Positions 9,121 to 19,799 of a DNA stretch of 64,000 nucleotides are shown in pieces. Source of the stretch: Prorocentrum cordatum. Lineage: Eukaryota > Sar > Dinophyceae > Prorocentrales > Prorocentraceae. Under the pieces are notes generated by a model. It was not told the DNA's origin and made no database searches. It saw nothing but the letters and a program-made list of their open reading frames with translations. Position 1 is the stretch's first letter. Each line of letters opens with the position of its first letter. The translations under genes and the position numbers were made by a program. Location of the stretch: positions 234,594 to 298,593 of the forward strand of contig CAUYUJ010013892.1 in the NCBI GenBank assembly GCA_963575745.1, given 5' to 3'.

Positions 9121-9934
9121 AATACCTGAGATTCACTTCCAAACGAACGTCACGAAACAAATCTGGTTCAAGGGACGCCCACCAGGCAGCATCCCCTCAG
9201 CAGATATCCACGCCGACCGCTGCTTACGCTTTGCCAGTGAAGCTAGGTCGTCCTCCCACCGCGTAAAGCGTCGCAGGCGAGATCTGCCTGGGCAGAACCG
9301 AATATCTGGGGATTGCTCCCTCTGACAGGACTGATCTCCCCACTGCGTCGTTGCTCAGTCTGTCCAGCTGTAGTTCGGCACGTTTGCTATCTTCCCGACA
9401 CCCTTCAGCAGCAGGTCCGAAACAATTGCGCGCAGTTGCGTGGAAGGGCCTTGGAGGCGGTCGGGGGCCTGAGCTGGAGATGCAGTGAGAACGTCCGTCA
9501 GGAGTAGAAAAAAAAAGAAAAACACACATAAACATTACATACAAGTCGAAAGACGCACAGTAGAAAAATCAACACACCATAGAATAATAACAAAAAACAC
9601 GTCAACATAATGATAACTACCAATCGCGTGCCATTTGGCGCGAGCGCACCGCTGCTGCCGGAAAGCCCGCGCGCGGGGGTTGCTCGAACGCGACGCAATA
9701 ACACATCGGAGGGTGCGCGCGCCGAGCCCCAGGGAAGCAGATGCAGCCGACAAGGCCCGGAGCGGGCGAGAGCCACGCGGCAGCCGAGGGGTGGACGAGG
9801 AGGGAGGAAATCAAGGCGGATCCGAAACGTGGGGCGCAACGATTGGGAATGATGGAAAGGAGGAGGAGGAAGAAAATTAGCCTGGCGAAGGACCCAACCA
9901 TATGCAGTTGTGAGTAATGCTGGTGTGAGTACCG
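9121..9934. other. Intergenic stretch, no gene seen
   Basis: Unique-looking sequence with a locally AT-rich patch around 9505-9615. No protein domain or RNA gene was recognised. Confidence 0.55.
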
Positions 9935-11305
9935 TCTTCGGTGGATCTCCCTATGGAGCCACGAACCGTTTGAGGGGTGTGCCGAAATGGGTGTGGGGGC
10001 GGCATGCGAACGTTGCCACTGGGGCCTGCGGTGGAGCTCCTTATGGGGCCACGAAACGTGTGAGGGGTGCACCGAAGTTGGTGTGGGGGCGGCATGCGAA
10101 CGCAGCCACTGGGGCCTTCGGTGGAGCTCCCTGTGGGGCCACGAAACGTGTGAGGGGTGTGCCGAAATTGGTGTGGGGGCGGCATGCGAACGCAGCCACT
10201 GGGGCCTTCGGTGGAGCTCCCTATGGTGCCACGAAACGTGTGAGGGGTGTGCCGAAATGGGTGTGGGGGCGCATGCGAACCCAGTCACCGGGGCCTTCAG
10301 TGGAAATCCCCATAGGGCCACGAAACGTGTGAGAGATGTGCCGAAATGGGTGTTGGGGAGGCATACGAAACAGGCCACTGGGGCCTTCGGTGGAGCTCCC
10401 TATGGGGCCACGAAACGTGTGAGGGGTGTGCCGAAATGGGTGGTGGGGAGGCATGCGGACCCTGCCACTGGGGCCTTCGGTGGAGCTCCCTATGGGGCCA
10501 CGAAACGTGTGAGGGGTGTGCCGAAATGGGTGGTGGGGAGGCATGCGGACCCTGCCACTGGGGCCTTCGGTGGAGCTCCCTATGGGGCCACGAAACGTGT
10601 GAGGGGTGTGCCGAAATGGGTGGTGGGGAGGCATGCGGACCCTGCCACTGGGGCCTTCGGTGGAGCTCCCTATGGGGCCACGAAACGTGTGAGGGGTGTG
10701 CCGAAATGGGTGGTGGGGAGGCATGCGGACCCTGCCACTGGGGCCTTCGGTGGAGCTCCCTATGGGGCCACGAAACGTGTGAGGGGTGTGCCGAAATGGG
10801 TGGTGGGGAGGCATGCGGACCCTGCCACTGGGGCCTTCGGTGGAGCTCCCTATGGGGCCACGAAACGTGTGAGGGGTGTGCCGAAATGGGTGGTGGGGAG
10901 GCATGCGAACGAGCCAATGGTGAGGGGTGGCCGAGGCATGCGAACGCAGCCACTATGGGGCCACCGTGTGAAGGGTGTGCCGAAAGGGTGGTGGGGAGGC
11001 ATGCGGGCCACTGGGGCCTTCGGTGGAGCTCCTTATGGGGCCACGAAGCGTGTGAGGGGTGTGCCGAAATGGGTGGTGGGGAGGCATGCGGACCCTGCCA
11101 CTGGCGCCTTCGTGCCGAAATTGGTGGTGGGGAGGCATGCGGACCCTGCCACTGGGGCCTTCGGTGAAACCCCCTATGGGGCCACGAAGCGTGTGAGGGG
11201 TGTGCCGAAATGGGTGGCGGGGAGGCATGCGGACCCTGCCACTGGGGCCTTCGGTGGAGCTCCTTATGGGGCCACGAAACGTGTGAGGGGTGTGCCGGAA
11301 TCGGT
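9935..11305. repeat. 90-bp minisatellite, about 14-15 units
   Basis: The tandem unit is exactly 90 bp in the homogeneous core (10380-10900), with diverged units at the left and shortened units at 10900-11200. Landmarks are GGAGGCATGCGGACCCTGCC and GGGGCCACGAAACGTGTGAG. Because 90 is divisible by 3 and the unit lacks stops, long frames run through it on both strands: a 508-codon plus frame at 9987-11513 and a 227-codon minus frame at 10221-10904. One plus frame would give a 30-residue repeat (part: APYGATKRVRGVPKWVVGRH). There is no start context, unique domain or codon asymmetry to favour a protein, so I call it non-coding. Confidence 0.9.
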
Positions 11306-11340
11306 GGTGATGATGATGATCATAATGATGATGGTAACGG

Positions 11341-11417
<77 letters not shown>
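11306..11417. repeat. ATG/GAT trinucleotide microsatellite
   Basis: (GAT)n/(ATG)n array joined directly to the last minisatellite unit. Frames through it code for runs of Met, Asp or His. Confidence 0.95.
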
Positions 11418-12650
11418 GGAGGAGGGAAGGGGGGAGGAGGAGGAGGAGGTGAGGAACGCGGGGCGCCGTCTCTTCAAAACGAGGACCCAACACCACAGGA
11501 TGGTTGGGAATAGTGATGGTGGGGAGGAAACAGAATCTGGGCATGACGCTTTTGGCGCCCCTGTGCTCACAACCCTTGAGCGGGTACCTGCCCGAACGGT
11601 TTCTCGAATCGCATGCGAAGTACAAATTCTTCTCGCTTGCCAAGAGCCCCTCCTCAGCAAGGCGCTGTTCTACGGGTCGGTGGGGCAATCATGCCGTCCA
11701 AGACGCGTCTTCCTTCGACCGGCCGAAGTGGGCCGGCACTGGCCAGGGGCAACATGGACTCATCAATTTTGAGTGACAGCATTCTCCCCCAAAGCTGGGC
11801 AGCTCAAAGTTCATGCTGCGCGAAGTAAGGAAAACCCAACGCAACAGAGCCTGACATGAAGATCTCCCCGCCAAGAAACGTTTATATGTCGCGCGACAAC
11901 TTGAAAACCTCATGCCGTGGAAAGTCGAAAAAGTCAAGCTGATACGTAACTCAAACTTTTCGGAAACGGATCTCCAAGAAAGCTGACAAGAACTCTCGGG
12001 GTCGCATGGGGCGCCAGCCGCGCGACCGAGCCGTCTGGCGGAGCAGCCACGCCCAAGACAGCACTGCGTTTGGCCAAGCGGGATCCGTCCAACCGAATGG
12101 GAAATTCCCTCCAGCCCCCTTCCCTGGGCCCTCCCTTTTCCTCTTGCATGTCCCCAGGCCCTCCTCTGTTTAATTTGGAAATTGCCGTGGGCGGGTTGAA
12201 GAACGGTCTGCAACAAGGGTTTGGGCATTTGCTTTAGCGTGGCGGCGGCCCGTTCCTGGACGCGCGCCGTACCTCCCAAAGTTGGCCCATGGGCGAGATT
12301 AGATCCGCTGCGAAGGGCAGCGATGTCCGAACCACAAAGACGCCCCTACTAGAAATGACAGCCGCGCGCAGTCGCGCGCGGTTGCGCTGGTGAAAGCAAA
12401 CTTGCCCCAAATCGGCCCCCAGACCCCTCGCGAGACGAAAGTGACCAGCTTTTCGAAACGCGTCCGGCCCGTGGCGACGAGGGAACCGCTTGCTCCCCCC
12501 CCCCTTTCTGCCTTTCTGCTCGCCGGAACCGGCGCTGCGCCAGCTCGGTCATTCTCACGCGCAGTCGATCCACGCGCTGGATCCCCGACCGCGCGATCCC
12601 GGGCGTGACCTGGCCACGTAAGGGCCGAAAGCTGGAGAAAACCACCCTGA
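11418..12650. other. 1.2-kb stretch, no gene seen
   Basis: Unique-looking, moderate to high GC sequence. Short frames occur on both strands but none shows a domain, and no inverted-repeat element was recognised here. Confidence 0.55.
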
Positions 12651-12972
12651 CCACGTGTGTGTGTGTGTGTATGCGTGTGCGCGTGAATGTGTGTGTGTGT
12701 GTTGTGTTGTGAGTTGTGTGTTTTTGTGTTGTATGTTGTGTGTTATGTGTGTTATATGTGTTGTGTGTTGTGTGTTGTGTGTTGTGTACGGTTTATGTGT
12801 GTTGTTGTGTGTTGGTGTGTGGTGTGTGTGTGTGTTGTGTTGTGTGTTGTGTTGGGTGTTGTGTGTTGTGTGTTGTGTTGTGTGGTGTTTTGTGTGGTGT
12901 GTGTGGTGTGTTGTATCTTGTGTTGTGTGGTGTGTTGTGTGTTGTGTGTTGTGTGTGTGATGTGTGTGTGTG

Positions 12973-13009
<37 letters not shown>

Positions 13010-13211
13010 GCCTGCCTGCCTGCCTGCCTGCCTGTCTGTCTGTCTATCTGTGTGTTGTGTGTTGCGTGTTGTCTGTTGTGCGTGTGTCTGTTTGTCTGTG
13101 TGTGTGTGGAAACGTTTGTGTGTGAATGAATGTGTATGTGTGTGTGTGTGTTTGCGTGTGTGCGTCGTTGTGTGTGTGTGTGTGTTTGTGTGTCTTTGTG
13201 TATGTGTGCAT
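12651..13211. repeat. Degenerate GT microsatellite with CTGT/CTGC core
   Basis: About 560 bp of (TG)n, TGTGTT and similar variants, enclosing tetranucleotide runs CTGT and CTGC at about 12976-13045. Cys/Val-rich frames through it are artefacts of the repeat. Confidence 0.95.
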
Positions 13212-13641
13212 CAACGCCTCCTGCAGGCCTTCCGCGCATCATGCGTCTCCAGCTTCCCGGAAAAAAAAAGCTCGGAACGTCCGAACAGCTAAAAAAACCC
13301 TCTCTGATCGGAGGCGGCCGGGGGGTCTGGCCAAATGGACCCCGAACAAAATTTGTCAGGTGCCGGGGGGGGGGGATGATGATGATGAAGCCGAATCCGC
13401 TCAGAATCGGTCCCTGGGCCCCTCCTGGGATCCTCCTGGTGGCTTTTCGCCCCGGATCCGTGTTCGACGGCCCCCGAACCCGCAGACGTCGCCCAGAGAC
13501 CACCGAGGAAGGCAGCAGAAACCTGCTCGAACCCAGCCGCTCGCACCTCGCCCCGCCCCTTCCTGCTGGTCGGAACCCGGTGCTGGACCACCTCGGCCCC
13601 CCAGCTGGCTCCCAATGTCACTCCGGCCTCCTCCGAAGACA

Positions 13642-13837
13642 GGGGAACAAAAAGTGGCATAGCCACAAAAACTTGGAGGTCCGCGCGGATTTCTCGGATC
13701 GGCGCTGGACCCCCCTCCCTGGCGCGCGGAGCGCGCCAGGGGCAGCGCCGGAGGCGCCGCCGGGGGGCCCCAGCGCCGATCCGAGAAATCCGAGCGGACC
13801 TCAGAGTTTTTATGGTTATGCCACTTTTTGTATCCCC
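13642..13837. mobile_element. Family B palindromic TIR element, copy B1
   Basis: The outer arms GGGGAACAAAAAGTGGCAT and ATGCCACTTTTTGTATCCCC are inverted, as are the inner arms GGTCCGCGCGGATTTCTCGG and GATCCGAGAAATCCGAGCGG. The centre holds a second palindrome, CTGGCGCGCGGAGCGCGCCA, and GGCGCC/GGCGGC runs. It is a non-coding MITE-like element of about 196 bp and the most complete of nine family B copies or fragments in the window. Confidence 0.85.
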
Positions 13838-14394
13838 AGAAGAGACCCGCGCGGGGGAAGCCTGTTCGCGCCGCGGTCGAACACGCACGACGGCCAGCCC
13901 AGCAGCGTGGCGAGGTGCTGCGGGTGCCTGTCGTAGCCCCGGGCGGCCCGCAATAGGGAGCGGAACACCGCCCGCTCCTCCCGCATCGGCGGGGCGTGCG
14001 CCTAAGGTCGGGGGAGCCTCCCGTACCATCCTGCTGGCTCTTGCGAACCGACGCTCGTCGACGCGGAGTCGGCGCTCTCGCATCGATGTCCAGACGCTGG
14101 CGCACGCGAGTGCATTCTGAAGACAGAACCGGAAGGACACACGAGGCTCCCATGAGCTGCTCCTGAAGCAGGGGGCTGCGCAGAGGGCACCCGTGCACCA
14201 GGCCACCGTGCCCAGCCAGGGCCGTCCTGGGCGGGCCGTCCTGGGCGTGTACGGCAGGCCCGTCCTGGGCTTCCGACACCGCGCGGATCGCCCAGCCTCG
14301 GATTCTCGGCTGCTGTCCGATCGCCAGATGCAGTCAACCCGTATCATAAAGATGCGCGGTAAGGATCCAAAAGGGCGTTGGAGGGCCACGTTAA
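13838..14394. other. Intergenic stretch, no gene seen
   Basis: GC-rich sequence; long frames on both strands without recognisable domains. Confidence 0.5.
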
Positions 14395-14505
14395 CGTCCT
14401 TGGAACGAGGTCGGCCAGCGAAAGTCGCTAAGGATGGGCCGACGGGGCAAGGATGCAAGGGTACCCTTGGGAAGGTTGCCCGTCCGTACCATGCGGGTTG
14501 ACTGA
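14395..14505. repeat. Dispersed repeat D, copy 1
   Basis: A block of about 110 bp sharing ordered landmarks with 40225-40335: AAGGATGG, then AGGGTACCCTTGGGA, then TGCGGGTTGACTG. The AGGGTACCCT centre is palindromic. Function unknown. Confidence 0.7.
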
Positions 14506-14700
14506 GCACTCGAGGCTAGTCCACAAGAAACCTTCCACAAAAAACCCGACCCTGCGACCCCAGGATGTCCATTGTGATCTCTGGTGCGGGGACGCCACGC
14601 CCTTCCACGGCAACACCGGCGAAAAGCCCAAGGCAGAAGCGGCGAAACCCGAGCAAGACCCAGGGCACCCTGGAGGCCCGCAGGGTGTCTCTTGGCATGG

Positions 14701-14749
14701 GCCCCCACTGCAGGTGGCCCCACGTCGGCCGACCCTGGGGCCGCTGGAG
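14701..14749. repeat. 49-bp direct repeat, left copy, abutting element C1
   Basis: Identical over all 49 bp to 14945-14993; starts GCCCCCACTGCAGGTGG and ends GGGGCCGCTGGAG. The two copies touch the two ends of TIR element C1 exactly. Confidence 0.9.
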
Positions 14750-14944
14750 TCGGGTCGGGCGAAAGGGGGGGATAGCAAAGGGCGAGTTTGAGAATCAGCT
14801 CACGTAGCTGATTTTCCCGGCGCCTCCCGGCGCCGGAGGCGGCCATATATCGAGGAATGGGCCCCTCGGTGAGGCCGAAACCAGCTGCATGCAGCAAATT
14901 TCGTAACCCCCCCTTTCCCAATCCCCCCCTTTCGTCCGGCCCGA
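14750..14944. mobile_element. Family C TIR element, copy C1
   Basis: 195 bp with inverted ends TCGGGTCGGGCGAAAGGGGG and (inverted) TCGGGCCGGACGAAAGGGGG. The inside carries CAGCTCACGTAGCTGATTTT, a GGCGCC palindrome and CAGCTGCATGCAGC. A close copy with a clean 5-bp target duplication is at 31781-31976. Non-coding. Confidence 0.88.
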
Positions 14945-14993
14945 GCCCCCACTGCAGGTGGCCCCACGTCGGCCGACCCTGGGGCCGCTGGAG
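14945..14993. repeat. 49-bp direct repeat, right copy, abutting element C1
   Basis: Exact second copy of 14701-14749. Sequences beyond the two copies do not match each other, so the repeat is limited to 49 bp. Confidence 0.9.
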
Positions 14994-15183
14994 GCGCTCG
15001 ACCTCGCGCCCGCGCGCAGCGGGGCCGCCGCGCGGCGGCACGGCGCACCGAAAGCCCGCCGTGCCGCGGGAGGCGGCCGGCCCTCGATGGGGCCCGCGGG
15101 AGGCGGTCGGCCCGCGCCCCAGCACGGCGAAGGGGAGGCCCTCGCCGTGCCGCCGCCGAGGGCCCCGCCGACGTGGCCCCCCA

Positions 15184-15543
15184 CAGCCTCCTCCTCCTCC
15201 TCCCCTCCTCCTCCTCTCCCTCCTCCTCCTCCTCCTCCTCCTCCCTCCTCCTCCCTCCTCCTCCTCCTCCTCCTCCTCCTCCTCCTCCTCCTCCTCCTCC
15301 TCCTCCTCCCTCCTCCTCCTCCTCCTCCCTCCTCCTCCCTCCTCCTCCTCCTCCTCCCCTCCTCTCCCTCCCTCCTCCCTCCTCCCTCCTCCCTCCTCCC
15401 CTCCTCCCTCCTCCCTCCTCCCTCCTCCCTCCTCCCTCCTCCTCCACCTCCTCCTCCTCCTCCTCCTCCTCCTCCTGCTCCTCCTCCTCCTCCTCCTCCT
15501 CCTCCTCCTCCTCCTCCTCCTCCTGCTCCTCCTCCTCCTCCTC
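15184..15543. repeat. CTC/TCC trinucleotide microsatellite
   Basis: A 360-bp plus-strand pyrimidine array of CTC with CCCTCCTC variants. Frames across it are Ser/Pro/Leu or Glu/Arg/Gly runs. Confidence 0.95.
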
Positions 15544-15589
15544 GCCTCTGGGGCCGAGGGGCGGCCCCGACCCCGGGCCACGGTGGTGG

Positions 15590-15975
15590 CCGGGCGGCGA
15601 GCTCGGGGCGGAGAAGCGAGAGGGGGCGAGCCGTCTCAGAAGGCTCGGGAGTCCCCCCATGGGCCTTCTGAGGAGCTTTCGGAGCTCGGCGGTGGACAGA
15701 CCTCCCTTCAGTAAGCCTCCCCTCAGTGAAAGCGGCGTGGGACCGAAACCGACGGACCTAGACTCGCAAAAAATGACGGCCGCGACGCCCTCTCGCGAAC
15801 CGAAAACGGCCAATTCCTGAATCGACGTGTCAGGGTAGGAGGTCGATCCACCTCCGAAAAGCCTGCCCCGAAGACAGACACATCCTCGCAGAAGGCGCGA
15901 GGGCTTCCGAGAAGTCCCGCCGCCTTCTGAGAAGGCCCTCTTCTTTTCTCACTTCCCCCCCTCGCTCGCCGCCGA
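15590..15975. mobile_element. Family E TIR element, copy E1, split by element F1
   Basis: Arms CGGGCGGCGAGC...GAGCCGTCTCAGAAGGCTCGG on the left and CTTCTGAGAAGGCC...CTCGCTCGCCGCCGA on the right are inverted. Matching structures are at 34842-35042 and 45698-46071. Between the arms sits the separate element F1 (15686-15857), so E1 was present first. Confidence 0.72.
15686..15857. mobile_element. Family F TIR element, copy F1, nested in E1
   Basis: Ends TCGGCGGTGGACAGACCTCC and (inverted) TCGGAGGTGGATCGACCTCC. The internal string CGAAAACGG, CAATTC, then ATCGACGTGTCA is shared with copy F2 at 49253-49425. The expected 5-bp target duplication is decayed (GGAGC on the left, AAAGC on the right). 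Confidence 0.75.
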
Positions 15976-17109
15976 GATGTGCACGGGTGGCCTCCGGGAG
16001 CAGGGGGCGCCTTCTCCTCCTCCTGCTCCTGCTCCCCGCAGGGCCCTCCGGAGCCAAAGTGGCTGCAGCGCAGGGGCAGGCCGGGCCACGGTTCTGCGCT
16101 CCGCGCTGCCCTTCTTTCCTCCTCCCCCTATCGCCCTCCGTTGTCTTCCTCCTGCGGCATCCTTCCTTCACCGTGCTCATCCTTCTCATGGCGGGTGTTC
16201 TACAACTAGCTGAATCCTGACCGCAGGCGGTTAGGACTCAATGGGCAGATTTTCTTACAAGGAGCAGGACGTCCAGAAATGGGGAGGAGGACGGGGGCAA
16301 ACCGGGGCAGGAAGAGAAGGAGGATGGGTGGCAGGAGGACCAGGAGAGGTGGCGGACGACGGTGGAATAAGCGGAAGAAAATCGAGGAGAACGAGCAAGA
16401 AGGATGGCGGGATTCCTCGCAGCGTGACCGCCAGGAGAAGGGTGAAGGGTGGAGGGGAGAGGATGGGGGAGCGTGGAGGAACTGAGGAGGGATGGAGCTT
16501 GAACATGCATCTGGTGGCGTGCAGCAGATGGACAGCAACTCATGGCATGCAGCATGTGATGTGAAAAATATGAGGTGAAGCGCATGTAATGAAATGTGCT
16601 AGCACGGTGCGCAACTTCAGCGGTACAACCCGTGGGATGTAACGTCTGGGCGCACGCCGCGATGTCCCCAGAATGGGGTGGAACCTATGCGGTGCAAACC
16701 CAGGCATCCTAACTCTCGGGTGCATCATATGGGCCTCACAATGCTCGGTGCAGGTGACAAGTCGCAACCACTGGCGAACACAACGTACGAGATGCAGTTT
16801 ACGAGGTGCATTCGTTGAGGTGCAAGATCAGACCTCCAGGGGTCTCCCATAGCTTTCCACACCTTCCGAAGTCCCCCAGATGTCCGCATGCGCACCCGAA
16901 GAGGCCCCAAGGTGGCCCCACGGCAGCCCGAGGAGGGCACCGACACTGCGCCAAAGCAATGAACCAACACAGCCCCAAAGCGATTCCCCACAGGGCGCCA
17001 ACTGCGGCGGGTAAAACGCCAGCAGCTCGTCGGCACTGAGTGGTGCCGCGTATTCCGTCTTCTAGAAGCAAAAGGAGAAGAAGAAAAAGAAGAAGGAGTA
17101 GAAGAAAGA
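15976..17109. other. 1.1-kb stretch, no gene seen
   Basis: GC-rich, then GA-rich (16240-16500), then moderate-GC sequence. Around 16570-16800 there are degenerate GGTGCAA/GTACAACC-like words related to the GCACCACAT repeats seen elsewhere. No domain recognised. Confidence 0.5.
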
Positions 17110-17295
17110 ACAACAAAAACGCCATAACCACAACCTCTCTCAAATCCGCGCGCGTTTCCATTTATCGGCGCTGGGCTCCCTCCCTGGCGAGCGGAGCGCG
17201 CCAAGGGCGGCGCCAGAGACGCTGCTTGGGGGCTCAAGCGCGGAAATCCGTGCGGATCCGCGAATGTTAATGTTTATGTTGTTTCTTGTTCCTCG
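17110..17295. mobile_element. Family B palindromic element, copy B2
   Basis: Left arm AACAAAAACGCCATAACCAC and right arm GTTAATGTTTATGTTGTTTC are inverted. Inner arms CAAATCCGCGCGCG and CGGAAATCCGTGCGG and the GGCGCTGG...GGCGGCGCC core match B1. The core is more diverged than in B1. Confidence 0.75.
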
Positions 17296-17394
17296 ATAAG
17301 AAGAGACGTCTCCAAGCTTCTTGGCCTGACAATGCTTGCAACCCATCTGGTCCCAACCCAGCACCACCTCCTGCTCTCTGCGGAGTTCTTGGGC

Positions 17395-17500
17395 CATGGG
17401 CGGCGCCAGAGGCGCCGCTAGGGGACCCCAGCGCCGATCGATCAAATCCGCGTGGAGCTCCGACAGTTTATGCTTATGCGGTTGTTCCCGCTGCACTGTC
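17395..17500. mobile_element. Family B element, copy B3 (left part lost)
   Basis: Keeps the GGGCGGCGCCAGAGGCGCCG core and right arm (CCAGCGCCGATCGATCAAAT...TTATGCTTATGCGG) but lacks a recognisable left arm. It lies about 100 bp from B2. Confidence 0.65.
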
Positions 17501-18239
17501 CGCAGAGCAGAGGACCCCAGCGAACTTGACACAGCCCTGTGCCACGGAAGAGGGACGTCGCCAGAAGCGGGGGGTCGAACCCCACTAGCACTTCGGCGCA
17601 GCCAGTCGGGCGCCGCGGAGGCCATGTCCACACGGCGCAGCAAGCTCTGGCGAGCTTGTTCTGCCCGCCAACCCTGTGGCCACTCTGGAGACATCGCGGT
17701 CCCGTGGTCCGAACCTGAGGGGGGCGATGATGAAGTGTTCGCTAACAGGGGGCAATGTACGCGGGGTGAAGAAACGAGAACCGTTCGTGCACCTTTGTGA
17801 GCCGCGGCGGCCACTAGGGGCCCTTCTCTGCATTAGTCCTCGACCCCCCAGGTGTGTTGATCCCCGGTGGCCGTCCGCCCAAGATGAGTGAGCGCCACGG
17901 TCCAGGCTGGCGCTCACGATCGGCTAGTGCTCACGCAACCCTCGGATGCACCTCCCAAGGTGCCGCAGCGCACACAGTGATGACGGTGGCACCTCGGTTG
18001 AACTGCTGGGCGCGATCCCGTGCAGCTTGAGCGGGAAGGGGAGGAGGAGGGGGAGTGGAGAGGAAGGAGGGGAAAGAGAGGAGGGAATAGGAAAGGAGAA
18101 GGGAGGATGTAGGGAGGTAGTGAGAAGGAGAGGGTGAGATAGGAGGGATACCGTGTGAGCACGTTCGGTCTCCAAACACTGTCTCTTCAGGCAAGATGGC
18201 CCCGAACAGTGAATGAATCCGACCAACCACGTCCATGCG
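17501..18239. other. Intergenic stretch, no gene seen
   Basis: Unique-looking sequence with a GA-rich purine block at about 18030-18140. No domain recognised. Confidence 0.5.
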
Positions 18240-18660
18240 CAGTCTTGAACTATGTTGGAACATGCTTGGTGGAATGCGGAGTTTTTCGGGGAGCCATTCG
18301 GGACTCCGTCTGGCTGCTGTGAGACCCTCCGAAAGCGGCCTCAAGACGATGTTGATTCAACGTTCCCTTCGAAGCAGCAACAACACCATACAATCAATGA
18401 TATACACTTGTGGTTTGAACAACTTTTTGGGGTCCTTCCGCAGGTTGTGGATTGAATCCCGTGTATGCCGGGTGTCGTGTGATATGTGTTTTAGCCATGT
18501 TGAGGGCTATCATGCTGAGGTCTCCCTGGAGCTCTGTTAGGCAATCAGGGGGGACTCCGAGAGCGACTCCAACACTAAGTTGATTCAACGCCCCCCCTCT
18601 CCCCCCAGAAGCGAACAACATTGGAAACAACACTGCCTGCTTGAAGTTTCTGGGGTCCCA
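18240..18660. repeat. Degenerate direct repeat around GTTGATTCAACG
   Basis: Two related segments (about 18330-18440 and 18555-18660) share GTTGATTCAACG, then GAAGCRRCAACAAC-like words, then TTTTTGGGGTCC/TTTCTGGGGTCC. GC is lower than in the surroundings. Confidence 0.5.
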
Positions 18661-19522
18661 GAAAGAGAACCTGAACGACATGTGCACACGGGTACAGCAA
18701 ACATTCCTGTGAACACGCTGAATGCTATGCGATGCTCCCATATGCCACACATGCGGCAAATATTGTGCAATGTGATGCCATTCCGCGCCTTGAGTATAAA
18801 AGGCACCACCCATGGACACGGGAATGGGATCTTGATGCAATAGCTGCAATCGACCTACGGGCGCGCCTCTCACGAGCGTCGTACACATTCCTTTATTATT
18901 TACTGTGCAGCACATGTACAACTGATCAACACAGGTAAAATCTGCCAAGATGGCCCCAAGAGGCTCACCAGATGGTCCAAGAGGGCCTGAGTCGACCAAG
19001 AGCGTGTCTGAGTCATCTTGGAGGCCCTGGCGCAAGAGGCCAGAGTCACAGAACAACCTACATGTGTTCAATGATGGTTGCATTCTGTGCGATTCGATTC
19101 CAAGAGCGTCCAAGACGGCTGGAGAGGCCTGCAAACATCGCACCAAGACGGCCCCATTGCCCTTGAGAAAGGCACAAGAGGCCCCGAATACGGCCTCAAG
19201 AAGGGGCCTCAGATGGGGGAAATCGAAGGGTCGTGTCGAGCCATCCATCCCAAGATTGCCCCAAGACCCTCCCAGAGGCCCCCGAGACACCCCTGAGAGG
19301 CCCCAGGAGAGGTCCCCCCGAGACCCCCAAGAAGTCTCCAAGAGGCCCTCAAAAGGCCCCAAGAGTCCTCAAAGAAAGACCCAAGAGGCATCCCGAGAAA
19401 CCCTAAGATGCATCCAGGAGGCCTGCGACCCAGAACCTAATACAGTGACGGGATGGGCCGGAGTCGAGTAGATAGTTACAGCTGAGACGAGCACGGATAT
19501 CCACAGTTCGTAGATAGCGTGT
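18661..19522. repeat. Non-coding stretch with degenerate CAAGAGGCC array
   Basis: From about 18940 to 19430 the sequence is built from short degenerate units such as CCAAGAGGGCC and GACCCCCAAGAAG. The same motif recurs at 20390-21500, 36120-38310, 41600-42180 and 43190-43700. A TA run is at about 19523-19542. No gene seen. Confidence 0.65.
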
Positions 19523-19799
19523 ATATATATATATATATATGTGGCGAGGAGATGAGTACATTGCGCTCAAGAGGTCCAACGTGTACATCGCAGCAACGGC
19601 GGCAGGTGCAACACGATCACATTGGCAGCGCTCTGCTGGAACAATTCTGTAGCAGGCAGCGCGCGCGCTGGTCTGCAACAATCTTGCAGAACATCCCGCT
19701 CACTGCCAGGACCTCTGCCTGGACTCCTGGCATGGGTGGCCCCTTGCCCACAAGTGCGAGGAGGAGCATGCAGACTGTGAGACACTGTGAGAACCCGCC

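Noticed and set aside
9935-11305. CRISPR-like array
   Set aside because: Units are contiguous 90-bp tandem repeats without unique spacers, in a eukaryotic nuclear context.
9987-11513. 508-codon plus-strand frame as a repeat protein gene
   Set aside because: It is entirely the 90-bp minisatellite and a GAT array; frames on the other strand are equally open and there is no unique domain.
12655-13292. Cys/Val-rich frames resembling a cysteine-rich secreted protein
   Set aside because: They are translations of the (TG)n/(CTGT)n microsatellite in every frame.
16048-16068. Possible spliced-leader relict (GGAGCCAAAGTGGCT)
   Set aside because: Only about 16 of 21 positions fit, the 3' CAAG end is not kept, and no retroposed coding sequence follows.
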